The notes under the pieces: generated by a model
Told to the model about the DNA's origin: nothing
The model's input: the letters and a program-made list of their open reading frames with translations, nothing else
The model's database searches: none
NCBI GenBank assembly: GCA_033398695.1
Contig: CM065802.1
Coordinates: 210,757,096 to 210,821,095 of the forward strand
Origin: Orobanche coerulescens
Lineage: Eukaryota > Streptophyta > Magnoliopsida > Lamiales > Orobanchaceae
Direction of reading: 5' to 3'
Length of the DNA stretch: 64,000 nucleotides
Made by a program: the position numbers and the translations under genes
Shown here: positions 1 through 11,400 of the stretch, one piece after another
How the letters are laid out: each line of letters starts with the position of its first letter
Position numbering within the stretch: position 1 is the first letter of the stretch

Positions 1-103
1 TACCCGATTACCCGATGGGCAATATCCGAACCCGATTCGAATTAAATAGGATAGGATATGGAGGAAGCATTCTCGTACCCTACCCGACCCATTGACATCC
101 CTA
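1..103. repeat. Truncated MITE end (hAT-like)
   Basis: The sequence ends in TTGACATCCCTA, which on the other strand reads TAGGGATGTCAA followed by GGGTCGGGT. This resembles a terminal inverted repeat of plant hAT-type MITEs. The other end lies outside the window, so no target duplication can be checked. Confidence 0.4.
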
Positions 104-801
104 CTTACAACCGTTCTCATGAAAGCAAAAAGATAATGTCCAGAACTTAGATCAGAGTTTACATCTTCCTTTACATATTTTATTTTATGAGTTATTTTCT
201 ATATTATTTTATATTTTGAACTTATTTTTCCTACTAATTAGCATTTATGAATTTTTTTTAAAAGATTTATACTTCCCTATTAGGATCTTTATTTATTTCA
301 TATCTTTCTCTCTTTCATGTTTTATGGCACTTTAAGAATTTTGTGATTAATTCTAGACTTTATTTATGGTTATGGAGTTTTTTATTGTCTCATATTTTAT
401 TTTTTAAAATTTTTAAAGATGATTGTGTTTATTTAAATATTGATTGAAATATTATTTATTTTTCTATTTTTTTATCTTTATAGCTAATTTTAAGATTTCA
501 TGGTTATTTTATCATTTATTTTCTGATTATGTAGTTTTTCTATTATTTTATATTTTAAGTTTATGTTTCATTAACTTTATCTCAAATATTGGCCAGGTTG
601 CTTTTTAAAATGAATTGATTGGATTTCTAAAATATCTTTCAATTTTTTAAAGTTTGAAATTGAGCCAAAAAATTTAACATGTATCCACAGAATGCACTGA
701 CTAAGTTGGAATTGGATCCAAACTAAGACACTTCTTTTGGACTTATTTTTCAATTTGATTCGATTCGGCCCATTCGATTCGAATTCCATTCGATTCGATT
801 G
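104..801. other. AT-rich intergenic DNA, no gene seen
   Basis: Strongly AT-rich sequence with runs of TTTATTTT and no open frame that looks like a protein. The last 40 bases hold a few CGATTCG repeats. Nothing else is supportable. Confidence 0.6.
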
Positions 802-838
802 TTTCTTCTTCTTCTCCTTCTTCTTCTTCTTCTTCTTC

Positions 839-894
<56 letters not shown>

Positions 895-1000
895 CTTTAT
901 TATTATTATTGTTATTATTACTAATAATATTACAATTATCATTGTTGTTGTTGATTACTATTATTATTATTATTTACCATTATTATTATTATTATTATTT
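802..1000. repeat. Compound microsatellite (TTC)n-(ATT)n
   Basis: A TTC tract at about 802-839 is followed by a long ATT/TTA tract to about 1,000, with short interruptions. Translations of this stretch into poly-Asn or poly-Leu are artefacts of the repeat. Confidence 0.95.
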
Positions 1001-1218
1001 ACCCTTAATATATATTTCAGTTCAGTTCAGTTCGGTTCAGATTTATTCAGTCCAAAAGAACAGAGCCTAACTAGACTAAATTGAAATTGATCTGGCACCA
1101 TCTGAATTAATTTGAAAGGCATAAAATTAACTCAACTAAAATGAAATTCATGTACTCTTAGTATGCGAGCTTGCAAGAACCCCAAGAGAATACGAGTTAA
1201 TGCGGCTTAGGAAGAAAC

Positions 1219-1721
1219 TAGGGCTGGAGCTTTTGAAATCGGGAACCGAGCCGAACCGCATCGAAACCGACGGTTTGGTCGGTTCTTAGCAATAATTTTT
1301 TTTTTTGTCGGTTCGGTTTGTACTGTTAGTAATCGGTTCGGTTCATGGATCATTTTTCCGTTTTTAAGAGGAACCGTCTAAACAGCAAAGAACCGTCCGA
1401 ACCACACCGAACCGAGAAACCGACCCATCTGAATATAATATAATATAATATATTCTTATTAAACATAATTAATATAATATAATATAACATAATATATTCT
1501 TAATATAATAAATATAATATAATATATTCTTAATATAATAAATATAATATAATATATTCCGTCCGACCACACAGATCGGTTCCGGTTCGGTTTCGGTTTG
1601 GCTCGGTTCTTACGCGGTTCGGTTTCGAGTCGGTTTGGACAAAAAAAACTAGCAAAACCGAACCGCGAAAAAATTATGCGGTTCGGTTCCGGTTCCGATT
1701 CCTGTAAAAGTCCCAGGCCTA
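1219..1721. mobile_element. hAT-type MITE (hAT-2 family), complete
   Basis: A 503-bp non-autonomous element. It begins TAGGGCTGGAGCTTTT and ends AAAAGTCCCAGGCCTA, an imperfect terminal inverted repeat. It is flanked by a perfect 8-bp target duplication GAAGAAAC (1,211-1,218 and 1,722-1,729); 8 bp is the hAT superfamily size. The interior is two arms rich in GGTTCG/CGAACC motifs around an AT-rich centre of TATAATA repeats. It encodes nothing. It is the same family as the elements at 27,790, 49,662, 53,659, 57,673 and 61,666, but is an independent insertion. Confidence 0.88.
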
Positions 1722-1729
1722 GAAGAAAC

Positions 1730-3070
1730 CATATAAAGGCAGGCCAAAAATTTGTAGGCCGTGGCGGGAATTTCCGGCAGATTACTCATGTACCATGTGT
1801 TCTTCAAAATACAAAATTTACCTCTTGAGTAATTTAAATAGGCTCATTATCTCTCTATATTTCCTAAAAATCATAAAAAGTATAGGATAAATAACTTATT
1901 AGTACAGAGAAAAAAAAAAAGTACTACTAAAACTTGTAAAGCAATAAAAAGGTAGTTCGATCCTCCCCTCTTATAAGTTGTAGCTACCCTCCCAAGAAAA
2001 TCCAGGATCCGCCTCGCCTTGTGTTCGATGTCTCTTCTGTCTATTTACTCTGGAAATATGACCAACAACTGGGTATTTACTCGTGTATTTACTCCAAGGG
2101 TTGCACAACCGATAAAGGTCGCATTTCGGGATATCCGCAGGTATTTACTCGAATGAGCGAGCCTATTTTGTGTAGCGACTTTCAGGTCCGGGTATGGGTA
2201 TGGGTTTGGGGCGGGCAGGGAAAAACCCGCCGGTCTGGGGCAGGTCTGGTTATACATATATCCAGCCCCGTAAGACCCGCCCCGAAATAAAATTATATAA
2301 TATATATAAATATAAGTATATAAACAAAATAAATTGTTTATCTATCATCTCTCATTAAGATTAGGGTTTCTAACGCCTCTTAATAATAGCACTGTAAGGA
2401 TTAAGATTTATTTATTTAATTAAATTAGAGTGCAAATTGTAAATGTGCTATTTTAAAAGTATTATTTTTATTTCAAAGTTTATATGAATAAACTAATTTA
2501 AAGCACAACATGGGTACCCGTGGGTAGATCGGACCGGGTACCGGCAGTTTTGGGAAGCTACCCGAACCGATTTCTGCTTTTGGTCCGTGATTATGGGGAT
2601 CGGTAATGCCGGCCCCGACCCGACCGCCGCCATACCTACTTGGGTCGTGCACTCTCTCCTTGAAAAAATCACCTTGTCCTTGAACCCAACACTGACCTGA
2701 AGTTATTGAGAGAAACCGAACACAAACATAGCTAACTCGAACACACGATCCAATTTATCTTCAAATGTAGTTATTTGATCTTTTACCTAATTCAAATGTA
2801 TTTTGATTCTTGAACATAGCTCAGAACCATGAAGATTGAACACGAACACGACCCAATGATCTCAATTGACACCCCCTACCCGACGCAAGAACATAACACC
2901 ACTTCAAAATCAAGAGAACACATAATATGGAAATAAGAGTAACAACTCCAAAGATGCATAACCACAACCAGCAAACCAACATCAACCCATCACACTATAT
3001 TCACACTGAAAAAGCGCAAAAAGCATGAAACATACTAAGAAACACGTCTTATCATCATCATCATCATCAT
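1730..3070. other. Intergenic DNA with possible old MITE debris
   Basis: No coding region is supportable. Two GC-rich patches (about 2,186-2,290 and 2,510-2,640), rich in GGGTATGGG, CCCGCC and GACCCGACCG, interrupt AT-rich sequence and may be ends of one degraded hAT-like element, but no convincing terminal repeat or target duplication was found. The last 350 bp should contain the 3' untranslated region of the minus-strand gene that ends at 3,071. Confidence 0.45.
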
Positions 3071-4027
3071 CTAAGGGGCAACATGTTTTTCCTCATCACC
3101 AATGGCGGCATTGGCAGCATCAATATCTTCATCCAAGAACAAGTCCCAATGTCCATCCCACTTGATAAAAAACTCTGTATCCTCATAATACTTCACCCTA
3201 TGAACATCCCCTGCCGGAGTGAATAAATAATCCCCGACCCCCAAATCATATTTTTCTCCCTTGGTCAAATTCCACACGGATTTATTCCCCTTGGTAACCA
3301 CCAGATCATGCCCAAAAGTATGACGATGGGCCGGCTCCACGCTGCCGGCTTTGAATCTGACGATCGCCGATGTCGGCGTTTCTCTCAAAAGCTTCATTGA
3401 TCCACCAGGCATCACATCCACCGGAGTGAACTCGTTGTCCTCGCGAGATCTCGCAAGGGAGCAGGTAAAACATGGAGGATCGGCTATGGGGACATTTGCT
3501 TTGCCGATTTGGGACATTTCCTTTATAGATCCGTCGAGAAACGATTGGATATCCTCGGGCCATGGATCGGATCCGGAGGCGGGGCAGGGGGATTTGAAAG
3601 GCGTGTTGAGGAAGGCGGTGAGGATTTCGTAGGCGGTTTCCGGCGAGGTGGACAAGCCGGAAACTGCTAGGACGTTGCAGTTGTTGATGGATCGGGCGTT
3701 TAGGGCTTCGGATGGGGTTAGGCACGTGGCGGCGTAGACTCCGGGGAACTTGTTGGCGAATATGGATACACCGACGCCAGTGCCGCATGCTACCAGGCCG
3801 CGTGTCTCGACGGAAGAGTTGGCGGTGGCTGCTTGGCTGACGCGGCGGCCGATTTCTTCGCCGACGGAGTAGTATTGGAAGGTGCCGAGATCTTCCACTT
3901 CGATGTTGAGTAAGCGGAGCTGAGCCACTAGCGCGTCTTTGAGGATGGAGCCGAAGGAATCGGCTCCGGCTATGATTTTTAGGGGGAAGGCGGCGGTGGC
4001 AGTGGCGGTGGGTTGTTGCTCGGCCAT
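3071..4027 (-). CDS. DRT102: RpiB-like sugar isomerase domain plus cupin protein, DRT102-like
   Basis: A 318-residue intact single-exon protein. Residues about 14-145 form a RpiB/LacA/LacB-type domain with the motif CGTGVG at 81-86 followed by ANKFPGVYAA. Residues about 200-295 form a cupin with H234, H236, H240 and H276 in the expected HxH...H pattern. This order matches Arabidopsis DRT102, named for complementing DNA-damage-sensitive E. coli; its true reaction in plants is not settled, and the main plant ribose-5-phosphate isomerases are RpiA-type. I start at the ATG at 4,027 (MAEQQPT, context GCCATGGCC). An upstream in-frame extension to 4,054 begins with GTG, so it is not a plausible plant start. 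A TATA box lies about 75 bp upstream. No transit or signal peptide is obvious. This is the only host gene recognised here. Confidence 0.9.
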   Translation of the reverse strand: MAEQQPTATATAAFPLKIIAGADSFGSILKDALVAQLRLLNIEVEDLGTFQYYSVGEEIGRRVSQAATANSSVETRGLVACGTGVGVSIFANKFPGVYAATCLTPSEALNARSINNCNVLAVSGLSTSPETAYEILTAFLNTPFKSPCPASGSDPWPEDIQSFLDGSIKEMSQIGKANVPIADPPCFTCSLARSREDNEFTPVDVMPGGSMKLLRETPTSAIVRFKAGSVEPAHRHTFGHDLVVTKGNKSVWNLTKGEKYDLGVGDYLFTPAGDVHRVKYYEDTEFFIKWDGHWDLFLDEDIDAANAAIGDEEKHVAP

Positions 4028-4101
4028 GGCGAATCTTAAGCAACTCCTAAACACTCAGTAGCCAACCCAATCATTTGAGAATATTGATTTGTATAATAAG
4101 G

Positions 4102-4111
4102 CCTATTTATA
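4102..4111 (-). promoter_or_regulatory. TATA box of the DRT102-like gene
   Basis: The minus strand reads TATAAATAGG, a good plant TATA box, about 75 bp upstream of the chosen ATG at 4,027. Distance and strand fit. Confidence 0.65.
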
Positions 4112-4279
4112 CTAATTCTGTACTAAAGAATGAGATATTTAAAAATATAATACTACTATATATTTATTTTCTAGAAGATAAGTCGTATAAAAAATATTAA
4201 ATTTATTACTTTTAACAATAACTTTTTTTGTTACGGTAGGCTACATGCCTGCTTCCCGACGACCGCTGCCGACTGTTAG

Positions 4280-4282
<3 letters not shown>

Positions 4283-4319
<37 letters not shown>
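4283..4319. repeat. Poly(T) tract, about 37 bases
   Basis: An uninterrupted T run in the host-side sequence left of the Tat element. Tract length in an assembly is unreliable. The surrounding 4,245-4,449 is a GC-rich low-copy-looking sequence that resumes at 14,924 after the Tat insertion. Confidence 0.9.
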
Positions 4320-4324
<5 letters not shown>

Positions 4325-4449
4325 GGAAGGCCTATCGGCCTACTTTCTGGCAATCCGGCCATTTTTTTTATTTTTTGGAGGGGGCGGCCGCCTGTCAGCC
4401 TATGCCTCGGCAGAGCCGTCGCCGTTTGGCGGCAGATCTCCGGCAATGC

Positions 4450-5174
4450 TGTTGACGTCTGGTTTGGTCAACGTCACGTGTGCTGATCGGGACAAATGGA
4501 TCGAAGACACGTAGAAAATAACAAATAAAGTGGAAGATATTTGATCACTAAATTTTATTAATGACCTTTTTATAAAGATAGAATGTTAGAATAATGTGTT
4601 GGCCTATCCACCAACTTGTTAATTACAAGTCTTTTTCGCTTCTTTTTAGTATATCTCAAATCTCTTTTTATCTCTCTCTTAATGCTCAAAATCCAAAGAT
4701 CCCCTTTCCACCGTACATTTCTTCTATATATGTACAACCCGCAAGGTGGAGAGATGACACGGCACATGTATGGGGAATACGCCCATAACACTTGCGACCG
4801 CATTTAAGTCTTGACACGCCATGACTCTAAGGAGTGTCTTGGGAAGTGGCGTGATCGCATGCGTTAATTGGCATGCGGTCTGTCTTGCCGACTTCGTGAT
4901 GTCTATCCTGGGGTTTGGCCATTGGGTCCCCGCCGCTCTGGTCGGCCGGTCTCCCGTTGCTCAGCCGCCCGCCAGTAATCTTGAATCGGGACATTTTCGT
5001 CCTTTCTCCGATCGGCCTCGGATCGGGATCTGGCCTTTGAGTCACCGTCTGCCTGCTTTTAGCGAGCCCGGTTGGAAATCGGGTTTCTTTGTCCGGGCCG
5101 ACTTCGGGTTCTGCTCGGCCGGTTTAGTTGCCTGGAGTGCCTACGTGGATTCTGAGTAGGATGGACTACCAACA
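4450..5174 (-). repeat. 3' LTR of the Tat element
   Basis: 725 bp, opening TGTTGACGTCTGG and closing CTACCAACA on the plus strand. It matches 14,156-14,918 along its length but is 38 bp shorter, with small deletions and substitutions, many at CAG/CTG sites (ACTTCGTGATG here against ACTTCTGGTGATG there). Confidence 0.93.
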
Positions 5175-5438
5175 AGGGCCCCCGAGTCCAGGGCCGTGCC
5201 GTGCTAGCCGGGGCTGGAGTCGTTTGATGTTGAGACCGATCCGGTTTGGATAAGGCCTTTCGAACAGGCGTCTCTTCGGGAGTCGCGTCGCATCGCTTCC
5301 CTGGTTTTTAGGCGTCATGATGTGGGGGACGCGTGGCGCAATAAGACTGGGCGGCGCGCTCACGCGTTCTTCGAATTCCGCGACGGTTCAGCAGAATATC
5401 CCGTTTCACGCGCATGGCATTTAATGCCTACATTTCCC

Positions 5439-5446
5439 TATAAATA
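5439..5446 (+). promoter_or_regulatory. TATA box upstream of the antisense gene
   Basis: TATAAATA followed by GAGC, about 150 bp before the ATG at 5,595 on the plus strand. A pyrimidine-rich leader follows. Its place inside the element, pointing against gag-pol, suggests a dedicated promoter for the antisense gene. Inferred from motif and spacing only. Confidence 0.55.
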
Positions 5447-5594
5447 GAGCTTGTCTTCTCTTTCAATGTTTCCTCCGCCATTTTTACGTATTATTGCAGA
5501 GAAAAAGAAATTTTTTCGGCGACCTTTTCTTTTCCGATTTCACAGACTTTCCCGGTAAGCTCGCTCTTCTTTCTTTTTTCCTTATCTATTTAAG

Positions 5595-7770
5595 ATGTCG
5601 GAGACAAGGGACGAGGCGGAGGTGATTTTGACCGCGTCGCCGGACCGTACGGGTGTGGCGGATCTATCGATTGGCGAAGCTCCCGTCGACTGGAGTGTTG
5701 AGGAAGAAGGAGACGAACCTGTGAAGTCGTCGGGATCTGGAGAAGTGGAAATGGTGGCGCCACTGACAGTTGTTGGAAAAACTCCGGCGGAGAGAGTCGA
5801 GCCGGTGGTGGCCGGGGCTCGCCCTCGTCCGGCCCCTTTGGTGGAGGCGGATTGGGATTCAGCTTTGATTCCGAGTACCGTTACGGAGGAACAACTGGCG
5901 GCTTGGCGGCTGCGATTTAAAATTCCGGCGAGGGTGCGAATGTTTGCTCCGAATCCCGAGGAGAGGCCCCACCGCCCTGGTTGTCAGACGGCGGTGTATT
6001 ACCGCTCTCTATCGTCGGCCGGCTTTCCGCTTAGTTGACTTTTTCCGGTGGCTAAGGCATGGGGCCTTCTGTCCCCGCATTCATCCGAATTCCAGGCTCG
6101 GGTGGTGGGCCTTTTTATTCTATTTAATCAAGACTTACTGCCCGAGCTCACTTTGAGGAGTTCAATGCCTCTATCTATGGAGGTCGGTAGGTCCACGGCC
6201 GGGTTTTATCTGACGGCAAGACGCTATGCACAAGGAATTAGTGGGGTACCGAGACCATTCATAGCTGGAAAGAACAGTGGTTCTTTATCGGGGGGCCGTG
6301 GAGGAGTTCTTTGGATGAGTGGGAGCCGGGGGTGGTAGATGCTGAGCTGCGGGTCCCTGTGTTTTTTACAGACAAAATGAGTGAGTGTAGTATTTTCTGT
6401 TTTTGTTCCTTTTTTGTCTAACGCTCATCATTCGTTGCTTGTGCAGAACGCATCCCGGCGTCAGAGACCTCTGCCGATTTCGACGACCGGGTCGAGCAGC
6501 TTTTGGGCCTTCCTTTGGAGCAAAGGAAGTCTCATCTTTTAGTGTCCGAGGAGAATCTTTGGGCGGCTGGACTTAGAGAGACCGATCCGAACACAATGTC
6601 CTCTTCAGTTTTTTTGTTTTTTTGACATGTCTCCCTTCTCCAGCTCCTAAGGCAAAGACTTCGTCCGGGCGGAAAGAGACGCCTGCGTAGCGTGTAGCGA
6701 GGCTGGCGGCTGAGGCCGCCGATCGGAGGGAGCGGGCCGGCAAGCGTAAGAGGGTGGAGACCGGACCTGAGGTTAGCACGGACAAGGCTGAGGGTTCGTC
6801 CGCTCCTGAAGTCGTGGTGTCCGCCCCGGCTCCTGTCCGGGTGGATCGGGAGGAGCCTGTTATTGACTTAGAGGGCCATTATCTCCCGGTTAACCAGGAG
6901 CGGGTGGAGCCGTGCGACCAGATGAAGGGGCGTCGACCGCGCTGGTTCCTTGACTATGTCCGGGCAGCTACCCCGACTCCTGAGATGCTCAGCCGGGTCC
7001 CTCCTGTGGTGGCCGCTTCCAGCCATATTCCGGTCAGGGGTTGGACGCCCAAGCTGGAAATGATGACCAATGATATGGATCCTGTTGAGCAGATCCAGTT
7101 TGGAAATGCCCTGGTCGGCCGGGCCATGTGCACCTACGTGAAGGCCTCCAATGAGTTTCTGGCTTCGTCCGAGAGGCACAAGAAGACGGAGGCCGACCTC
7201 AAGGCTCTGCAGGAGGCGCATCACCTGTGCCCTTCTTTGATCAAGTCTCTCGAGGGGGAGATAACCTCCATGAGGGGCGAGATGGAGCTTTTGGATGGTC
7301 GGGCCCTTCAGGCCGACATATGGAGGCTGAAGGCCGAGGAGCTGACCGATGCGGCCGATCAGGCGCAAAAGCAGTGCTTGGAAATCCGGGCCGAGCACGA
7401 AGCTTATTTGAAGGAGACCAAGGCCCAGGTTGAAAGCCTGACCGAGCGTCTCAACACCTGCGAGGCTTCGAGCTATGCTAGGGGCCGTGCAGAAGGGGTG
7501 GAGGCTTTCAAGGAGACGCCCGCCTTTGAGGAGCTGATCAATCTGAACTACGTCTCCACTTGTTTCGAGATTTTAGATCTCATGAAAGGTGGTAAGACTG
7601 TTCAGGAGATTGAGGCTTACATCACCTCTCAAGCGGCCGACCTTCATGTTGACATTGCTGGAGCCGACGAGCCGAAGGCGGCCGAGGGTGAGGAGGCCGG
7701 TCGGACTCTGCAAGGCGAAGGCGAGGAGCAGTCTTTTCAGGCGGCTGGCCAGGATGACGGGGCCGAGTAG
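5595..7770 (+). pseudogene. Antisense gene of the Tat element, putative gypsy-type transposon protein (PF04195-like), broken
   Basis: Plus-strand coding remnants opposite in direction to gag-pol. The first piece (5,595-6,038, MSETRDEAEV...) is stopped by a TAG at 6,036-6,038, but the same frame continues into sequence typical of the PF04195-type proteins carried by plant Tat elements. A frame change near 6,250 leads to HSWKEQWFFIGGPW and on to about 6,378. A plausible intron (donor near 6,378, acceptor TTGTGCAG near 6,446) precedes a short exon-like stretch, and a second acceptor lies near 6,645. The last piece, 6,754-7,770 (338 codons), is rich in Glu, Lys, Gln and Ala and looks coiled-coil. 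Such antisense genes are known in Tat elements; their role is unknown. The stop and frame change suggest it is dead, unless they are sequence errors. Confidence 0.65.
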
Positions 7771-7950
7771 TTTCCTTTAGATTTTGCTTCTAGCATGGCC
7801 TGCGTGCCTATTTCTGTCTTTCTTTTGTTTCATCTAATGTACAGCCTGCGTGCCAACCTGGTTTAGGTCTTTTGTAATTGTAGCAACAATTTGATGAAAT
7901 AAGATCTTCTTTGCCGTTTGCGTTGTTCTTTTTATTGTTTTTGGTTGATC

Positions 7951-8400
7951 GCGCCGAGGCAAGCTCGGTCTTATAGTGCCGGAGGAGCCGGTCTTATGAG
8001 TTGCCGAGACGAGCTCGGTCTTATAGTGCCGGAGGAGCCGGTCTTATGAGGTGCCGAGACGAGCTCGGTCTTATAGTGCCGGAGGAGCCGGTCTTATGAG
8101 GTGCCGAGACGAGCTCGGTCTTATAGTGCCGGAGGGGCCGGTCTTATGAGGTGCCGAGACGAGCTCGGTCTTATAGTGCCGGAGGGGCCGGTCTTATGAG
8201 GTGCCGAGACGAGCTCGGTCTTATAGTGCCGGAGGGGCCGGTCTTATGAGGTGCCGAGACGAGCTCGGTCTTATAGTGCCGGAGGGGCCGGTCTTATGAG
8301 GTGCCGAGACGAGCTCGGTCTTATAGTGCCGGAGGGGCCGGTCTTATGAGGTGCCGAGACGAGCTCGGTCTTATAGTGCCGGAGGAGCCGGTCTTATGAG
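7951..8400. repeat. Tandem repeat, 9 x 50 bp
   Basis: Nine copies on an exact 50-bp period, unit beginning GTGCCGAGACGAGCTCGGTC. Copies differ by a few bases (GGAGGAGCC or GGAGGGGCC). Each unit is itself two related halves of about 25 bp, both containing GTGCCG and GGTCTTAT. It lies between the end of pol (8,438) and the end of the antisense gene (7,770), the hypervariable 3' region in which Tat/Ogre elements are known to carry tandem repeats. Confidence 0.97.
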
Positions 8401-8437
8401 TTGCATAGGTATTGGAACAGGGAATAACATCAAACTT

Positions 8438-11400
8438 TTATTGATAATACCTTTTTAGATACATAGCGTTCCACGGGTAAGTTAATCTTTGGCCGTTCAG
8501 ATATTCCAGCCGGTAGGCTCCATTCTGAAGGATTTCACTAATTTTATACGGCCCTTCCCATTTGGGCTTGAGCGGCCCTGGATCCGGGCCCAAAACCCTC
8601 TTAAGGACTAGGTCGCCGACCTGGAAGCTTCTCGGGTGAACCTTGGAGTTGTAATATTTTTCACTCCTTCTTTTGTGGACGGCGTTCCGCATCTCTGCCT
8701 GAGCTCGTTTTTCCGCAAGGAGGTCCAGGTTCATTTGAAGGGCCAAGTCGTTATCCTGTTCTCCAAAATGTGTTACTCGGTAGGTAGGTGCCCCGATTTC
8801 GACCGGGATAACGGCTTCAGAGCCGTAAGCCAAGGAGAAAGGCGTTTCCCCGGTGGCGGACCTATGCGTGGTTCGGTAGGCCCACAGGGTCCCGGGGAGC
8901 TCTTCTGGCCAAGAACCCTTGAGTTCCTCTAGGCGAGTCTTGAGATGTTGTTTCAAAATCTTGTTGACTGCCTCGACCTGCCCGTTAGATTGGGGATAAT
9001 AGGGTGTGGAAAAGTTATTTCGTATTTGGAGACCGTCGCAGAATGATCGGAACTTCTTGTTGTCAAATTGTTTCGCATTATCCGAGACAATGGATTGAGG
9101 GATTCCGAACCGGCATATGATTGATTTCCATATGAAGTCGACTATCTTCTGTTCGGTTGTGCGCGCCATAGGTTCGGCCTCGGCCCATTTCGTAAAATAA
9201 TCGACTGCGACGATTGCGTATTGAACCCCTCCCCGTCCCCTAGGCAGAGGGCCGATCAAGTCGATTCCCCATTTAGCGAATGGCCATGGACAATATACGG
9301 ACGTGAGGGTCTCCGGGGGGGATCGGATCTGCGGAGCGAAGATTTGGCACCGGACGCACTTTCGCACGAGCGCAATGGCATCTTTTTTGAGATCGGGCCA
9401 ATAGTAGCCTTGTCGGATTAACTTGTAGGCCAATGCCTGGCCGCCGGAGTGGTTTCCGCATATACCCTCGTGCACCTCCTTGAGGGCATATTCGGCTTCT
9501 GATTCGGACAGGCACTTCAACAGCGGAACCGAATATCCTCTTTTATACAATGCTCCGTCCACGATAGTGAACCGGGCAGACTGAGTTCGCAAGGATCTTG
9601 CTTGAGCTCGGTCTTCGGGCAAAATGCCGCTTTGAAGGTATTGCATTATAGGCTGCATCCAACCTCGCGGTTCTGACTGTTCTGCTACTCGGATTTCGGC
9701 CATTTCTAAGGCCGATGAGGCGTGATGCCCTATGCTGACCTCATCCATATGCTCGGCCCCGGAGCTAGATGCGAGTTTGGCCAAAGAGTCGGCCTGGATG
9801 TTTTCCGTTCGGGGAATATGTTGTATAGTTCCCTGAAAACCTTGCAGCCGGGCCCGGGTCAGGTTGAGGTACTTAACCAGTTTGGGCTCTTTGGCTTCAT
9901 ATTCGCCGTTGATCTGGTTGACCACCAACTGAGAATCACTCAGGATGGTGAGACGGGTAAGGCCGAGAGAGGTCGCCATTTCTAAACCAGCCAAGAGAGC
10001 TTCATATTCCGCCTCATTATTGGTGGTTGGGAAATTCAGGCGAATAGCCGAGCAGAACAGGCGCTGATCGGGACTAACGAGGACTATTCCCGCACCCGAT
10101 CGGTCAGCGGTAGAGGACCCATCCACATAGAGTGACCATTCTTCTGATCGGTCATCCTCCTGGGCAATTGTAGGTGTGAACTCTGCAATGAAGTCCGCAA
10201 GGGCTTGTCCCTTAATAGCAGTGCGCGATTCGTAAGTTATGTCAAACTGTCCGAGTTCAACGGTCCATTTTACCATCCGGCCGGAAGCATCAGGTCGGTG
10301 CATAACCTGTTTTAATGGATAGTTGGTTAAGACGACTACCTGATGTTCCAAAAAGTAGGGCCTCAACTTCCGGGATGCCATTGTGAGCGCATAGGCCAGT
10401 TTTTCCATCGGGGCATATCTGAGCTCGGCATCATGAAGGGCCTGACTCACATAATAGACCGGATGTTGCACCACATTCTCCGTCCGAATCAGAGCGGCGC
10501 TGATCGCGGAGTCGGAGATCACGAGATATAAGTTAAGAAGCTCCCCTCGGGCCGGTCTCTGCAAGGTCGGGGCTTCCGCTAGGACCTCCTTGATAGCTTC
10601 GAAGGCTTTTTGGCAAGGTTCTGTCCATTGAAAATCTTTGTTCTTTTTTATCGCCTCAAAGAAAGGTTTGCATTTATCCGTTGAGCGGGAGATGAAACGG
10701 CTCAGTGCGGCTAGGCGGCCCGTCAGGCTTTGCACCTTTTTGACCGAGTTTGGGGGAAAAAGCTCGGCTACTGCCTTAATTTTATCGGGGTTGGCTTCAA
10801 TCCCTCTTTGGCTTACCATGTAGCCGAGGAATTTTCCAGAACCTACCCCGAATGAACATTTCTTCGGATTCAGCTTCATCTTATATTCGCGCAAAATAGC
10901 AAACATTTTATTGAGATCATGTACATGGTCGGCCGAGCGCAGAGATTTAACTAACATGTCATCTACATATACCTCCATAGTATGACCAATCAAGCTATTG
11001 AACATTTTATTTACCAGGCGTTGATAGGTCGCGCCGGCATTCTTGAGCCCGAAAGGCATCATCCGGTAGCAGTATAAGCCACGGGCCGAGTAGAAGGAGG
11101 TATTTTCCTCATCGGCGGGGTGCATTGGGATCTGGTTGTATCCAGAATAGGCATCCATAAAGCTCATTAGCTCGTGCCCGGCCGTTGCATCCACCATGTA
11201 ATCGATATGGGGGAGCGGGTAGCTATCTTTCGGGCAGGCTTTGTTCAGGTTGGAGAAGTCAATGCAGAGCCTCCATAGCCCGGTCGGCTTTTTTACCAGG
11301 ACCGGGTTGGCTACCCAGGTCGGGTATTGGGCTTCCCGAATAAACCCGTTGTCGATTAGCTTTCCTACCTCCTCTTCCAGCCCTTTCTGCCGTTCAGGCC

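Noticed and set aside
577..1084. Open frames of poly-Asn and poly-Leu
   Set aside because: They are translations of the TTC/ATT microsatellite on both strands and have no other protein-like content.
2186..2640. A third complete hAT MITE from the GGGTATGGG and CCCGACCGCC patches
   Set aside because: No matching terminal inverted repeat and no 8-bp duplication could be found.
3306..4043. Second long minus-strand frame overlapping the DRT102-like gene
   Set aside because: Arg/His/Ser-rich translation of the same DNA in another frame, with no domain; a shadow of the real gene.
4245..4449. A MITE interrupted by the Tat element (GC-rich ends at 4,245 and 14,970)
   Set aside because: The two ends do not form a convincing inverted repeat.
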